Assembly (NCBI GenBank): GCA_947496905.1
Contig: CANMEW010000006.1
Span: 1 to 7,730 of the forward strand
Direction of reading: 5' to 3'
DNA length: 7,730 nt
From: Rickettsiales bacterium
Lineage (GTDB): Bacteria; Pseudomonadota; Alphaproteobacteria; Rickettsiales; UBA1997
The stretch's first letter is position 1. Every line of letters starts with the position of its first letter. Below the pieces are notes generated by a model that searched no databases, was not told where the DNA came from, and saw only the letters and a list, made by a program, of their open reading frames with translations. Positions 1-7,327 of this stretch are shown in pieces. The position numbers and the translations under genes were made by a program.

Positions 1-657
1 AGCGTACAGAGAATCAAGCAAAGCTAATTTTCCAGAATATTTTTGAAAACTGAACCTAACGGCGCTGTCAGATTTTATCCAAGGTTCGAATTGAAAACCG
101 ACTCCGTAGATTCCCATGGTCTCATGCGCATTGCGCGCAACTAAATTTCCATCCAGATCGGCATAATTTAATTTACTGACCATGTCGGAAATTCCCGCTT
201 CAACAAAGACTTCAGCAAAATTTTCAATCACCGGCGCATAAAGCAGCGCAGAAAAATTGTACTGATCCATTTTGAAGTGAGCGGTTTTTGACAGAGCACC
301 AACATCTTGGAATGTCGCGTTGTTTAAATCGGTCTGCGCCCAATTGGCATTGAAGCCAAAAAATTTGTGAATGCGAAAATTCCCGCCAATAGCAATATTT
401 TCAAATCCGCTCACCTGCTTGCCGAAATTGTTGGTGTGAAAATTAACATTAGTTCCACCGCCAGAAATAACTGGAGCGCTGTATTCGAGCGACAAAAGCG
501 GTTTGAAAAAAAACTGACTATTCGAGATGAGCTGAGTTTTTGAACCGCCGCTCAGCGTCCCTCTAGAGTAGGCAGATGTAGAATCAAATGGATCTGCAGC
601 AAAAGTTTTCGACGCGAGAAGAAGTGAAATGGCGCTGACGAGTAGGATGTTTTTCAT
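1..657 (-). CDS. Outer-membrane beta-barrel protein, C-terminus missing (cut by window edge)
   Basis: The reading frame starts at the ATG at 657-655 and stays open for 219 codons to the left edge, so the end of the protein is outside the window. The N-terminus is a clear signal peptide: Met-Lys-Asn, then a hydrophobic stretch, then a Thr-Phe-Ala / Ala-Asp cleavage site after about residue 20. The mature part alternates polar and hydrophobic or aromatic residues and is rich in Gly, Asn, Phe and Tyr (for example GGNFRIHKFFGFNANWAQTD and YNFSALLYAPVIENFAEVFV). This is the pattern of amphipathic strands in small 8-stranded barrels of the OmpA-like/opacity type. It should sit in the outer membrane; its specific role cannot be told. 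It starts four bases after the stop of the AsmA-like gene and shows no clear Shine-Dalgarno sequence, so it is probably co-transcribed with that gene. The barrel call is firm; the exact family is inferred. Confidence 0.8.
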   Translation of the reverse strand, partial: MKNILLVSAISLLLASKTFAADPFDSTSAYSRGTLSGGSKTQLISNSQFFFKPLLSLEYSAPVISGGGTNVNFHTNNFGKQVSGFENIAIGGNFRIHKFFGFNANWAQTDLNNATFQDVGALSKTAHFKMDQYNFSALLYAPVIENFAEVFVEAGISDMVSKLNYADLDGNLVARNAHETMGIYGVGFQFEPWIKSDSAVRFSFQKYSGKLALLDSLYA

Positions 658-661
658 GTTT

Positions 662-3646
662 CTAATCGAATAAATGTTGGAGAGTTGACGGAACGAAAGC
701 CGCTACTTTATTGGTTTCGAATACCGCCTCCTTGTCGCCTTTTTTCTTAATGTAGGTGTAGCGAATTCCGAACAATCCTCCGCCTTTTTCGCCAGTTAGA
801 AGTTTGCCGAAAATGGGAAGATTTCCGATTCCAAAAAGATTATTGATGAGAAAGCCGGGGATGATCATGCCACTGATTTCGTGGGTTCCTTCCTTCAAAT
901 TAAAAAATCCTTTAGCGGTGATGCCGATTTTGTAATTATTGGCGATGAGTGATTTTACGTTCAAAATATTACCCTGAACATCAAATTTTAACTTCACCGA
1001 ATTGAAGGTGGTTTTGTCGCTAGAAAAAATTTTATCCTTAATTTGTGAGAAAAGATTATTCTTGGAAAACCTTTTCACCGCAGCACTTTCGTAAATTGTG
1101 ACGTCGTCGTCAATTTCGACATCGCCTTCCAAAACTAATTTTTTTTCCACCATTTTGCTGCGCAATTTCACCTCAGCATCACCCGCAGAAATCACATTTG
1201 AAATTCCCAAAGCCTCAGCCATGTAGCCAATGTCGGTTATTCTCCCATCAATTGAGATGAAATCTTTTTTTGGCCTTTGCTCAACACGCAAGTTGATTGA
1301 TTGCTTTTTGCCGTAATTACCTTTGAGCAAACCTTTGTAACAAAGCCTGTCGCGACAACTCAAAGACAAGGAAAAATTCTTGATCGATTTATTGCGCAGG
1401 AAGCCTAAATCATTGACCGCAACTTGGATTTGGGAATTGAGGAAATTTTGTTTAGACGAGGAATTTTTGAAGAACGTTCCTTCAATGAATGAAGCTAAAT
1501 TTAGCCTCTGACCTTTGATGGAAATTTTCTGAATCGATTTTTCTCTGTTGGTCTTGTAAGAAAAAAAGTAGTTATTTTTTCCGAAATTTTCGTTTTTTAA
1601 ATTCACCGACGAGAGTAGTGAATTGGCGATGTTAAACTCAGCATCTCCAGAAATTTTTCCAATCACAGCATTTGGTTCCGCAGCTTTTTTCAAACCCTTC
1701 TTTTCCACCAACTCCGTCTTTTTCAGCAGGATATTTTTGAGATGAATTTTTTGTGGATCGAGGAGCGATACCGTTACATCTAACTCAGATTCAACATTTG
1801 ATTTTTTTTCAACATCGAAACTTTTTGCCACTAATTCCGCTGCCGTAAAATCAACATTGGTGATGAAGTCAGTGCTGTTAAAATCCTTTTTAGCATTAAT
1901 GATTACGCCGCCTTTGACGTAGTCGTTGTTGAGTCCTGACACCGCTGAATTCACGGCGATGTAAGTGTTTTTTAAATTGATTTCATCGCTCAGAGAAATT
2001 CGCACGTCGAAATCATTTTGCGAATTGCCGTTCAAATATTTTTCAACTTCTTTGGCAAATTCAGATTTGTAATTCGCGTGCTTAAGCAGATCGGACGCGT
2101 GTCCTTGCGATTTTCCAGAAATTTTTAAAATTACTTTTGGAGCATGAAAATCGTCAATTGCGACTAATCCGTCAGAAATTTTACTGCTTAAAACATCGCC
2201 ACTCGCAATCGAAATTTTCATGTCATTAGCCGTGAATTTGGCAAGACCTGAAATCTTGGTAATCGCCGGAAAATCAACGCTGTAACCAAGGTTTGAGTCG
2301 AAAAAATTTACCTCAGAATCAAGGCTGCTCAAATGGTTTTTACTACCGTCATTTAGAATTGAAAATTTGGCGTAAGCATTTTTCACCACCCCACCTTTTA
2401 AGTGACTCAACACCCAGTCTCGTACCCCACCTTCGTTCAAGGCCACTGGCCAGAATTTCCCCAAATCGTCGTTTAAAACGTCACTGATTTTGATGTAAAA
2501 ATCCAACTTCTCTCCTTGGTTTTTTTCCAAAGTAGAAATGCCAAGCGACATTGCCAAATGCGGCGCCAAAGATTTATTTTCTGACTTATTTTCAACAGCT
2601 AGCTCCTCTCCTTCAAAGTCAGTTTTAATGTCTGACAGGCTAAGAATTTTTGCTTTATTGTCGTAGCTGCCTGCGGCTGAAAAATTTCTGAAATCCATTT
2701 TTTGAGCAAAGAAATCTGGAAATTCAAAATCACCTTTTTTTGCCTCAGCTTTAAAAAAAACTTTTCCCATCTCTCCATCTTTAATCGCGAAAGAGGTGGT
2801 GGCGTTGAATGTAGCGTTAATTTGATTGAGGGGGCTAAGCTTTGGATGTAGGTCGGCGATGGAGTTAGGAATAAAATTTACTAGCGACAAATCGCATTTT
2901 AAGCCATCCAGACTTGACAGCAGGCAGCTTGAATTGAGGTCAACATCATCTCTTTCCACATCAAAATTTATTTTGTTCACTGACGAAATTTGCAGAGCTT
3001 TACCGCGAACAGCGGTTTGAATTTTTGATTCTTTGATCAAAATTTCCGTGTCGAATTCTTTCCCAATAATTAGCAATTTTGCATTCTCGATCTCCAAATT
3101 TTTAATCGGAGATTCTCCTTTTCTAATCGACGACAGAAGCTCTATTATTAAGGATGAATGACCAGATTGATCTGCAGAACCTTGCTGCAATTTTTGTAAG
3201 TCATCAATGACAATTTTCGGATTAATTATTTTGATTTTACTCGGCTGAAATTTGAGTAGCAGAAAGTTAAAGAGCGAAAATTCACTCTCTAATTTTGGAA
3301 TCACGAATGCCTGTTTTTCTCCACCGCCTGACGAGGCGTAAAAAATTTTTAGATTAACAACTGTCACTTTCAGCGCGCCGTAGCGAGTAAAGCTGACATA
3401 ACTTTTTCCCAGACCAGCATCATTGCCGAATTTTTCTCGCAGAACGGTTTCGATTTTTTTTGTAACGAATGGAATTTCTTTTGGTTTAGACGAAACCAAG
3501 ACAACAAAATAGGTCAGCGTTAGTAGGGCTAGGAGAAGGATGGAAAAACTGATTTTGTAAAATAATCCGAGTTTTTTTCTCTCCGGTTTTTTTTTCGACT
3601 GCGCGTGATGCGAACTCTCTCTGTGCTCGCGATGTTTTGTTCTCAT
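662..3646 (-). CDS. AsmA/YhdP-like envelope protein (DUF3971 and AsmA-like C-terminal region)
   Basis: This is a 994-residue protein with a short, very basic, His/Lys/Arg-rich cytoplasmic N-terminus. One transmembrane helix follows at about residues 30-52, and the rest is a long periplasmic region. Around residues 398-420 it has a Trp-Pro ... Arg-Asp-Trp-Val ... Leu-Lys-Gly-Gly pattern, typical of the DUF3971 segment of YhdP-like proteins. From about residue 790 to the end it matches AsmA-like C-terminal regions, including GMIIPGFLINNLFGIGNLPI at 926-945 and a final AAFVPSTLQHLFD-type tail. Known family members (YhdP, TamB, AsmA) form long beta-groove bridges between inner and outer membranes and help phospholipid transport or outer-membrane protein assembly; that role is inferred here. 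The ATG is seven bases after the rsmE stop, with only a weak purine stretch (AGAAG) before it. An outer-membrane barrel gene follows after four bases, which suits an envelope-biogenesis unit. Codons 19-21 contain a run of nine A. Confidence 0.85.
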   Translation of the reverse strand: MRTKHREHRESSHHAQSKKKPERKKLGLFYKISFSILLLALLTLTYFVVLVSSKPKEIPFVTKKIETVLREKFGNDAGLGKSYVSFTRYGALKVTVVNLKIFYASSGGGEKQAFVIPKLESEFSLFNFLLLKFQPSKIKIINPKIVIDDLQKLQQGSADQSGHSSLIIELLSSIRKGESPIKNLEIENAKLLIIGKEFDTEILIKESKIQTAVRGKALQISSVNKINFDVERDDVDLNSSCLLSSLDGLKCDLSLVNFIPNSIADLHPKLSPLNQINATFNATTSFAIKDGEMGKVFFKAEAKKGDFEFPDFFAQKMDFRNFSAAGSYDNKAKILSLSDIKTDFEGEELAVENKSENKSLAPHLAMSLGISTLEKNQGEKLDFYIKISDVLNDDLGKFWPVALNEGGVRDWVLSHLKGGVVKNAYAKFSILNDGSKNHLSSLDSEVNFFDSNLGYSVDFPAITKISGLAKFTANDMKISIASGDVLSSKISDGLVAIDDFHAPKVILKISGKSQGHASDLLKHANYKSEFAKEVEKYLNGNSQNDFDVRISLSDEINLKNTYIAVNSAVSGLNNDYVKGGVIINAKKDFNSTDFITNVDFTAAELVAKSFDVEKKSNVESELDVTVSLLDPQKIHLKNILLKKTELVEKKGLKKAAEPNAVIGKISGDAEFNIANSLLSSVNLKNENFGKNNYFFSYKTNREKSIQKISIKGQRLNLASFIEGTFFKNSSSKQNFLNSQIQVAVNDLGFLRNKSIKNFSLSLSCRDRLCYKGLLKGNYGKKQSINLRVEQRPKKDFISIDGRITDIGYMAEALGISNVISAGDAEVKLRSKMVEKKLVLEGDVEIDDDVTIYESAAVKRFSKNNLFSQIKDKIFSSDKTTFNSVKLKFDVQGNILNVKSLIANNYKIGITAKGFFNLKEGTHEISGMIIPGFLINNLFGIGNLPIFGKLLTGEKGGGLFGIRYTYIKKKGDKEAVFETNKVAAFVPSTLQHLFD

Positions 3647-3653
3647 TTAGCTT

Positions 3654-4400
3654 CTAATGATTGATCTGGGTAACATCCACGAACTCCTGAACCAGAGCAA
3701 GAGCGGCGATCATTGCGGTGTCGGCGCGGAGAATTCTCGGTCCCAAACTAATTGAATGTAAATTTTTTAACTCACGCATTTTACTGAATTCTTCTGCAGA
3801 AAATCCACCTTCCGGACCAACTAAAATTACCACTTCCTTTCCGGTAAAATTAATTTTTGAAAGAACTTTGCTCGCCTTCAAGGCACTACCCGACTCATCG
3901 CAAAGGATTAAAATTTTTTCAGAATTTTTTGCCTCTGACAAAAATTTATCCAATTTTTTTATTTCCGAAATATCCGCAAAATCATTTCTGCCGCACTGCT
4001 CACAGGCTTCCTTGATGTTTGCTTTGAAGCGTTCAAAATTAATTTTGTCGACAATTGTACGCTGCGTTAGAATTGGCTGAAAGCTTGCCACTCCAAGCTC
4101 CACCGCCTTCATTGCCACAAAGTCAATCCGCACATTTTTTACTGGCGCAAAGGCAAGCGTGACATTCGGAACTTTTTTTAAGTCAGTAATTTTTTCTTCG
4201 ACTACCACATTTAAAATTTTTTTTTCCACTTCCAAAATTGTTGCGCGAAACTCGCCATCAAGCCCATTGAACAGAAAAATTGAATCGCCAATTTTTTGCC
4301 GCATTACCTTGCTCAAATACTCAAAATCACCGTCTGAAATTTTAATTTTTGCGCCGATCGTCAGATTTTTTTCCTCAACAAAAAGTCGAATTTTTTTCAC
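3654..4400 (-). CDS. rsmE: 16S rRNA (uracil-1498-N3)-methyltransferase RsmE
   Basis: The product is 248 residues, normal for the family, and is a SPOUT-fold enzyme that uses S-adenosylmethionine to methylate N3 of U1498 in 16S rRNA. The N-terminal PUA-like domain covers about residues 1-70, beginning with the usual short basic start followed by Arg-Leu-Phe-Val. The catalytic domain shows Lys-Ala-Val-Glu-Leu-Gly-Val at 98-104, Glu-Ala-Cys-Glu-Gln-Cys-Gly-Arg at 131-138, the cofactor-knot motif VGPEGGF at 194-200 and LGPRILRADTA at 219-229; these are the RsmE hallmarks. The start codon is GTG. It is supported by a perfect AGGAGG five bases upstream and by the fact that the overlapping ATG runs straight into TGA. 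The gene heads the minus-strand run leading into the AsmA-like gene (7-base gap) and is divergent from pstC with no gap. A run of nine A lies in codons 59-61. Confidence 0.96.
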   Translation of the reverse strand: MKKIRLFVEEKNLTIGAKIKISDGDFEYLSKVMRQKIGDSIFLFNGLDGEFRATILEVEKKILNVVVEEKITDLKKVPNVTLAFAPVKNVRIDFVAMKAVELGVASFQPILTQRTIVDKINFERFKANIKEACEQCGRNDFADISEIKKLDKFLSEAKNSEKILILCDESGSALKASKVLSKINFTGKEVVILVGPEGGFSAEEFSKMRELKNLHSISLGPRILRADTAMIAALALVQEFVDVTQINH

Positions 4401-5600
4401 ATGAACCTCCTAGTCACTTCCATTATTTTTGCCTTAATTTTGGCAACTCTGTTGAACCGCAGCATCAAGAATTTGCGCCTGAATGCACAAGTAGAAAACA
4501 GCAAGAGAACGCGCTTCAACTCTCTACCAATCCACTATTCTTACTGCTTCGCTTTGTGGTCAGTAATTTTTTCAACCACAATTATTTTTACCTCCTTCAG
4601 CGACTTCACGAAATATTTTTTACTAACATTTTTTTTGGTCGGAAATTTTTTCCTAATTAAACTTTTCTACGCAAAAAATTTTAACGCCAAGAAGCATGTT
4701 GAAAAGGCAGGAACCATTGTGCTTTCTCTCACCGCCGGCATTGGAATTTTAATCACTGCAATCATCACCGCCTCCATTTTGCTTGAAGCAATCCGTTTTT
4801 TTGAATTTGTTTCGCCGCTAGAATTTTTCTTTGGCACCAGTTGGAACCCGCAAATAGCGGTTACTTCCGAACAATCAGTTGGACAAAGCGCCTTCGGAAT
4901 CATTCCAGTTTTTCTTGGCACTCTACTAATTACCCTAATTGCCATGATTGTTGCGGTTCCGCTTGGAATCATGGGCGCGATTTACCTCTGCCTCTACGCC
5001 AAATCCCGCACACGCGACTATTTAAAGCCAATTTTAGAAATTCTCGCCGGCGTGCCCACTGTGGTTTACGGCTATTTCGCCGTCATTGCCGTGGCGCCTT
5101 TTTTCAAAAATTTTCTCTCACAATTTGGTCTCAACATCGCTTCCGAAAGCGCTCTGGCTGCTGGTTTTGTAATGGGCATAATGATTATTCCCTTCGTGCT
5201 TTCGCTAACTGACGATGCGCTCAATGCAGTGCCGCAAGCCTTGAAAGACGGGGCTTTGGCAATGGGCAGCACAAAATCCGAAATGATTAAAAAAGTCGCA
5301 CTACCAGCAGCAATACCCAGCATTGTTGGGGCAGTAATTTTGGCGGTGTCACGTGCGATTGGGGAAACAATGATTGTGGTAATGGCGGCGGGGCTCGTTG
5401 CAAAACTGACTTTCAATCCACTCAATTCAGTTACGACTGCAACTGCGCAAATTGTTACGCTGCTGGTGGGGGACCAAGAATTTAATTCACCAAAAACTCT
5501 CGCTGCTTTTGCGCTAGCGCTAACGCTCTTCATCTTCACCTTCATCTTCAACGTCGCTGCCCTAGCGGTGATTAAAAATTTCAAAAAGAAATACGGTTAA
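4401..5600 (+). CDS. pstC: Phosphate ABC transporter permease PstC
   Basis: This is a 399-residue polytopic inner-membrane protein, one of the two channel subunits (with PstA) of the high-affinity phosphate importer PstSCAB. The N-terminal part (1-150) holds several hydrophobic segments. It includes a Phe-Asn-Ser-Leu-Pro-Ile-His-Tyr stretch (39-46), like the extended N-terminal domain of alphaproteobacterial PstC, which supports the ATG at 4401. The permease core has VPLGIMGAIYL at 186-196, LAGVPTVVYGYFA at 215-227, and the EAA-type loop DGALAMGSTKSEMIKKVALP at 283-302 that contacts the ATPase PstB, followed by SRAIGET at 317-323. The ATG directly abuts the rsmE GTG and has no recognisable Shine-Dalgarno site, so its promoter must lie inside rsmE and the mRNA may be leaderless or nearly so. 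No pstS, pstA, pstB or phoU lies alongside; downstream is a palindromic element and then convergent aroC. Confidence 0.95.
   Translation: MNLLVTSIIFALILATLLNRSIKNLRLNAQVENSKRTRFNSLPIHYSYCFALWSVIFSTTIIFTSFSDFTKYFLLTFFLVGNFFLIKLFYAKNFNAKKHVEKAGTIVLSLTAGIGILITAIITASILLEAIRFFEFVSPLEFFFGTSWNPQIAVTSEQSVGQSAFGIIPVFLGTLLITLIAMIVAVPLGIMGAIYLCLYAKSRTRDYLKPILEILAGVPTVVYGYFAVIAVAPFFKNFLSQFGLNIASESALAAGFVMGIMIIPFVLSLTDDALNAVPQALKDGALAMGSTKSEMIKKVALPAAIPSIVGAVILAVSRAIGETMIVVMAAGLVAKLTFNPLNSVTTATAQIVTLLVGDQEFNSPKTLAAFALALTLFIFTFIFNVAALAVIKNFKKKYG
4406..4411 (-). promoter_or_regulatory. Shine-Dalgarno site of rsmE, embedded in pstC codons 2-4
   Basis: Read on the minus strand this is AGGAGG, followed by five bases and the GTG start of rsmE. 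It is the only strong Shine-Dalgarno sequence found near a start in this window, and it decides the rsmE start. On the plus strand the same bases encode the second to fourth codons of pstC. Confidence 0.8.
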
Positions 5601-5603
5601 TTT

Positions 5604-5782
5604 AACCCAGATCCGTCATTAGAACCATCCACACTTTCTACTAAGCGGCGCCGGACAAGGTCAGTCTGCTCCGCTTCCGATGCTAAAGTATTACCAATAC
5701 ATGTCGCGTCAATTCTCGCAAACAAACCTTGTCTGACACCGCTTAGCGAAATTCTGAAAGATTCCAATGACGGATCTGGGTT
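5604..5782. repeat. 179-bp imperfect palindromic element between convergent pstC and aroC
   Basis: The terminal inverted repeats are 17 bp and perfect: 5604-5620 (AACCCAGATCCGTCATT) pairs with 5766-5782. A second 21-bp stem pairs 5641-5661 with 5726-5746, with three mismatches that are all transitions. At the centre, GTATT at 5688-5692 pairs with AATAC at 5696-5700 around ACC, close to the midpoint of the whole element. The left half can also fold alone through AAGCGG (5643-5648) and CCGCTT (5671-5676). The element is visibly more GC-rich than the flanking genes. It begins three bases after the pstC stop and its right edge touches the aroC stop. One frame on each strand has no stop codon through it. 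It resembles palindromic repeats of Rickettsiales or a non-autonomous MITE. It encodes no transposase, and copy number cannot be judged from one window. As a large hairpin it may also end transcription from both sides. Confidence 0.85.
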
Positions 5783-6843
5783 TAACATTTTTGCAGCAAA
5801 AGAAAATCGGCGAGCACACAAGCCATCATTGCCTCGCCAACAGGAACGGCGCGGATTCCGACGCAGGGGTCGTGGCGACCCTTGGTGATTATTTCGCAAT
5901 TATTTCCGTCGACATCGACGGTTTTTCTTGGAATTAAAATTGAGCTCGTCGGCTTCACAGCGAAGCGCACAACAAGATCTTGGCCAGAAGAAATGCCGCC
6001 AAGAATTCCCCCTGAATGATTCGAAGAAAATTTTGTTACGCCATTCTCGCTCCACATCTCATCCGCCAACTCACTACCTTTTTTTGTTGCCGCTTCCATT
6101 CCGATTCCAATCTCAACTCCCTTCACAGCGTTAATTCCCATCATCGCGCTCGCAAGACGAGCATCGAGTTTGTTGTAAATTGGCTCGCCCAATCCTACCG
6201 GAATATTTTTAGCGACGATCTCAATCACTGCTCCGACAGAGTCCCCATCCTTACGAATCTCGAGCAAATAATCTTCAAAATTTTTAGCAGCGACTGCGTC
6301 TGGGCAGAAGAAATCATTGTTGTTAATTTCAGAAAAATTAATGCGCGTGCGGTCAATTTTTTTCTCACCTATTTGAGTTAAATAGCCGGTGATTTCGATT
6401 TTCTCTTGCGCTAAAATTTTTCTTGCCACTGCGCCTACAGCCACGCGCATTGCGGTTTCACGAGCAGATGACCTGCCTCCGCCACGGTAGTCGCGAATGC
6501 CGTATTTTTTGAAGTAAGTGTAGTCAGCGTGAGAGGGGCGAAATTTATTTTTGATGTCGCCGTAATCGCCAGATTTTTGATCTTCGTTGAAAATTACGAG
6601 ACTGATTGGGGTGCCCGTGGTCTTGCCTTCAAAGACTCCAGAGAAAATTTTTACTTGGTCTGATTCTTGACGTTGAGTGGTAAATTTTGACTGCCCAGGA
6701 CGACGCTTGTCCAAATATTTTTGGATGTCTGCTTCGTTTAAATCGAGCAAAGATGGACAGCCGTCAATTACGCAGCCAATTGCTTCGCCATGGCTTTCAC
6801 CCCAAGTTGTGAAGGAAAAAATTTCGCCAAATTTATTACTCAT
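5782..6843 (-). CDS. aroC: Chorismate synthase
   Basis: This is the last enzyme of the shikimate pathway. It converts 5-enolpyruvylshikimate-3-phosphate to chorismate with reduced FMN as cofactor, in the cytoplasm. The 353 residues match the family length. Signature motifs are present: Trp-Gly-Glu-Ser-His-Gly at 14-19, RRPGQS at 47-52, GGGRSSARETAMRVAVGA at 121-138, NHSGGILGGISSG at 275-287 and RHDPCVGIRAVPVGEAM at 323-339. These cover the FMN and substrate sites, so the enzyme looks intact. The ATG overlaps the TGA of the lptC-like gene by four bases (ATGA) and has no Shine-Dalgarno site of its own, which suggests translational coupling. The TAA stop overlaps the end of the palindromic element. 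Slipping back one base at the A5 tract just before the stop would enter a frame that stays open through the whole element. Confidence 0.97.
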   Translation of the reverse strand: MSNKFGEIFSFTTWGESHGEAIGCVIDGCPSLLDLNEADIQKYLDKRRPGQSKFTTQRQESDQVKIFSGVFEGKTTGTPISLVIFNEDQKSGDYGDIKNKFRPSHADYTYFKKYGIRDYRGGGRSSARETAMRVAVGAVARKILAQEKIEITGYLTQIGEKKIDRTRINFSEINNNDFFCPDAVAAKNFEDYLLEIRKDGDSVGAVIEIVAKNIPVGLGEPIYNKLDARLASAMMGINAVKGVEIGIGMEAATKKGSELADEMWSENGVTKFSSNHSGGILGGISSGQDLVVRFAVKPTSSILIPRKTVDVDGNNCEIITKGRHDPCVGIRAVPVGEAMMACVLADFLLLQKC

Positions 6844-7262
6844 TTGCTAGTTTTGTTTAAGATTAAGACCGGATTTTTTGTGAAGACGAGGTGGTTACCT
6901 TCGTCGCTAACTTCCAATTCACCGGCGGTAATTTTGCCAATTTCTCCCGTGGCAAAAACATCGTAGAGAATCACCTCATTGTCATCCTTGTGAAGTGCCT
7001 TCTTGGCATGAATGTCATAGGTTTGCGCCTCGTCATATTGCAGCTTAATTCGAGGATTAACCATTACTTTTTCTGTCTGAAAATCCTGCGGATTTTCTTT
7101 GTATTTATTCACAATTTTGATGGTGCGACTTTGGTTTGCCGCGTAAAAAATGTAGACGAATAACCCGCCAATAATCAGGCAGTAGCAGAGGATGGTAAGG
7201 AAATTTTTAATGCGAGAATGAGACTGAATAAGCTTCAGAACCTGCGCTGTTCTAAGATCCAT
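6840..7262 (-). CDS. lptC: LptC-like lipopolysaccharide export protein
   Basis: From the ATG at 7262 the product has 140 residues: a short cytoplasmic N-terminus, one transmembrane helix at about 20-41, then a periplasmic domain. The periplasmic part includes VNPRIKLQYDEAQTYDIHAK at 68-87, DVFATGEIGKITAGELEVSD at 101-120 and a final LVFTKNPVLILN-type tail. This agrees with the beta-jellyroll of alphaproteobacterial LptC, the bitopic subunit that passes lipopolysaccharide from the LptB2FG transporter to LptA. An in-frame GTG at 7385 would add 41 residues, but that extension is low-complexity, precedes the helix unusually far and would cover a hairpin, so the ATG is preferred. Neither start has a strong Shine-Dalgarno site. 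The expected partners lptA and lptB do not follow; aroC does, overlapping by four bases. The fold and family are fairly sure; the symbol rests on pattern recognition alone. Confidence 0.82.
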   Translation of the reverse strand: MDLRTAQVLKLIQSHSRIKNFLTILCYCLIIGGLFVYIFYAANQSRTIKIVNKYKENPQDFQTEKVMVNPRIKLQYDEAQTYDIHAKKALHKDDNEVILYDVFATGEIGKITAGELEVSDEGNHLVFTKNPVLILNKTSK

Positions 7263-7327
7263 TTTTTCTTTTTTAGAAGTCTCTGAAAAACCTGGATTTT
7301 TCGAGCAATTTTTAGGAAGGACGATTT

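Noticed and set aside
131..140. Perfect 10-bp palindrome TTGCGCGCAA in the outer-membrane protein gene
   Set aside because: It is a single short site within a well-formed coding frame; nothing nearby suggests an operator or repeat.
3718..4080. 120-codon plus-strand open frame inside rsmE
   Set aside because: It is the complement of the conserved RsmE catalytic region, with no domain of its own.
4429..4446. TTGCC/GGCAA hairpin and a TTGCCA ... TAATGG arrangement that might be an rsmE promoter
   Set aside because: The stem is only five bases and the putative -35/-10 spacing is about 15 bases with a poor -10. In such AT-rich DNA this is expected by chance.
5511..5549. GCGCTAGCGC palindrome and repeated TTCATCTTCA near the end of pstC
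   Set aside because: These are explained by the coding sequence of the last transmembrane helix (repeated Phe-Ile-Phe) and are too short to call as repeats.
5072..5584. 170-codon open frame opposite pstC
   Set aside because: It lies fully within the convincing pstC gene on the other strand and its composition mirrors the pstC codons; it is a shadow.
5597..5899. 100-residue minus-strand open frame spanning the palindrome and the end of aroC
   Set aside because: Its start lies inside aroC in a different frame, and its second half is only the open frame of the palindromic element. It has no Shine-Dalgarno site and no recognisable domain, so it is not listed as a gene.
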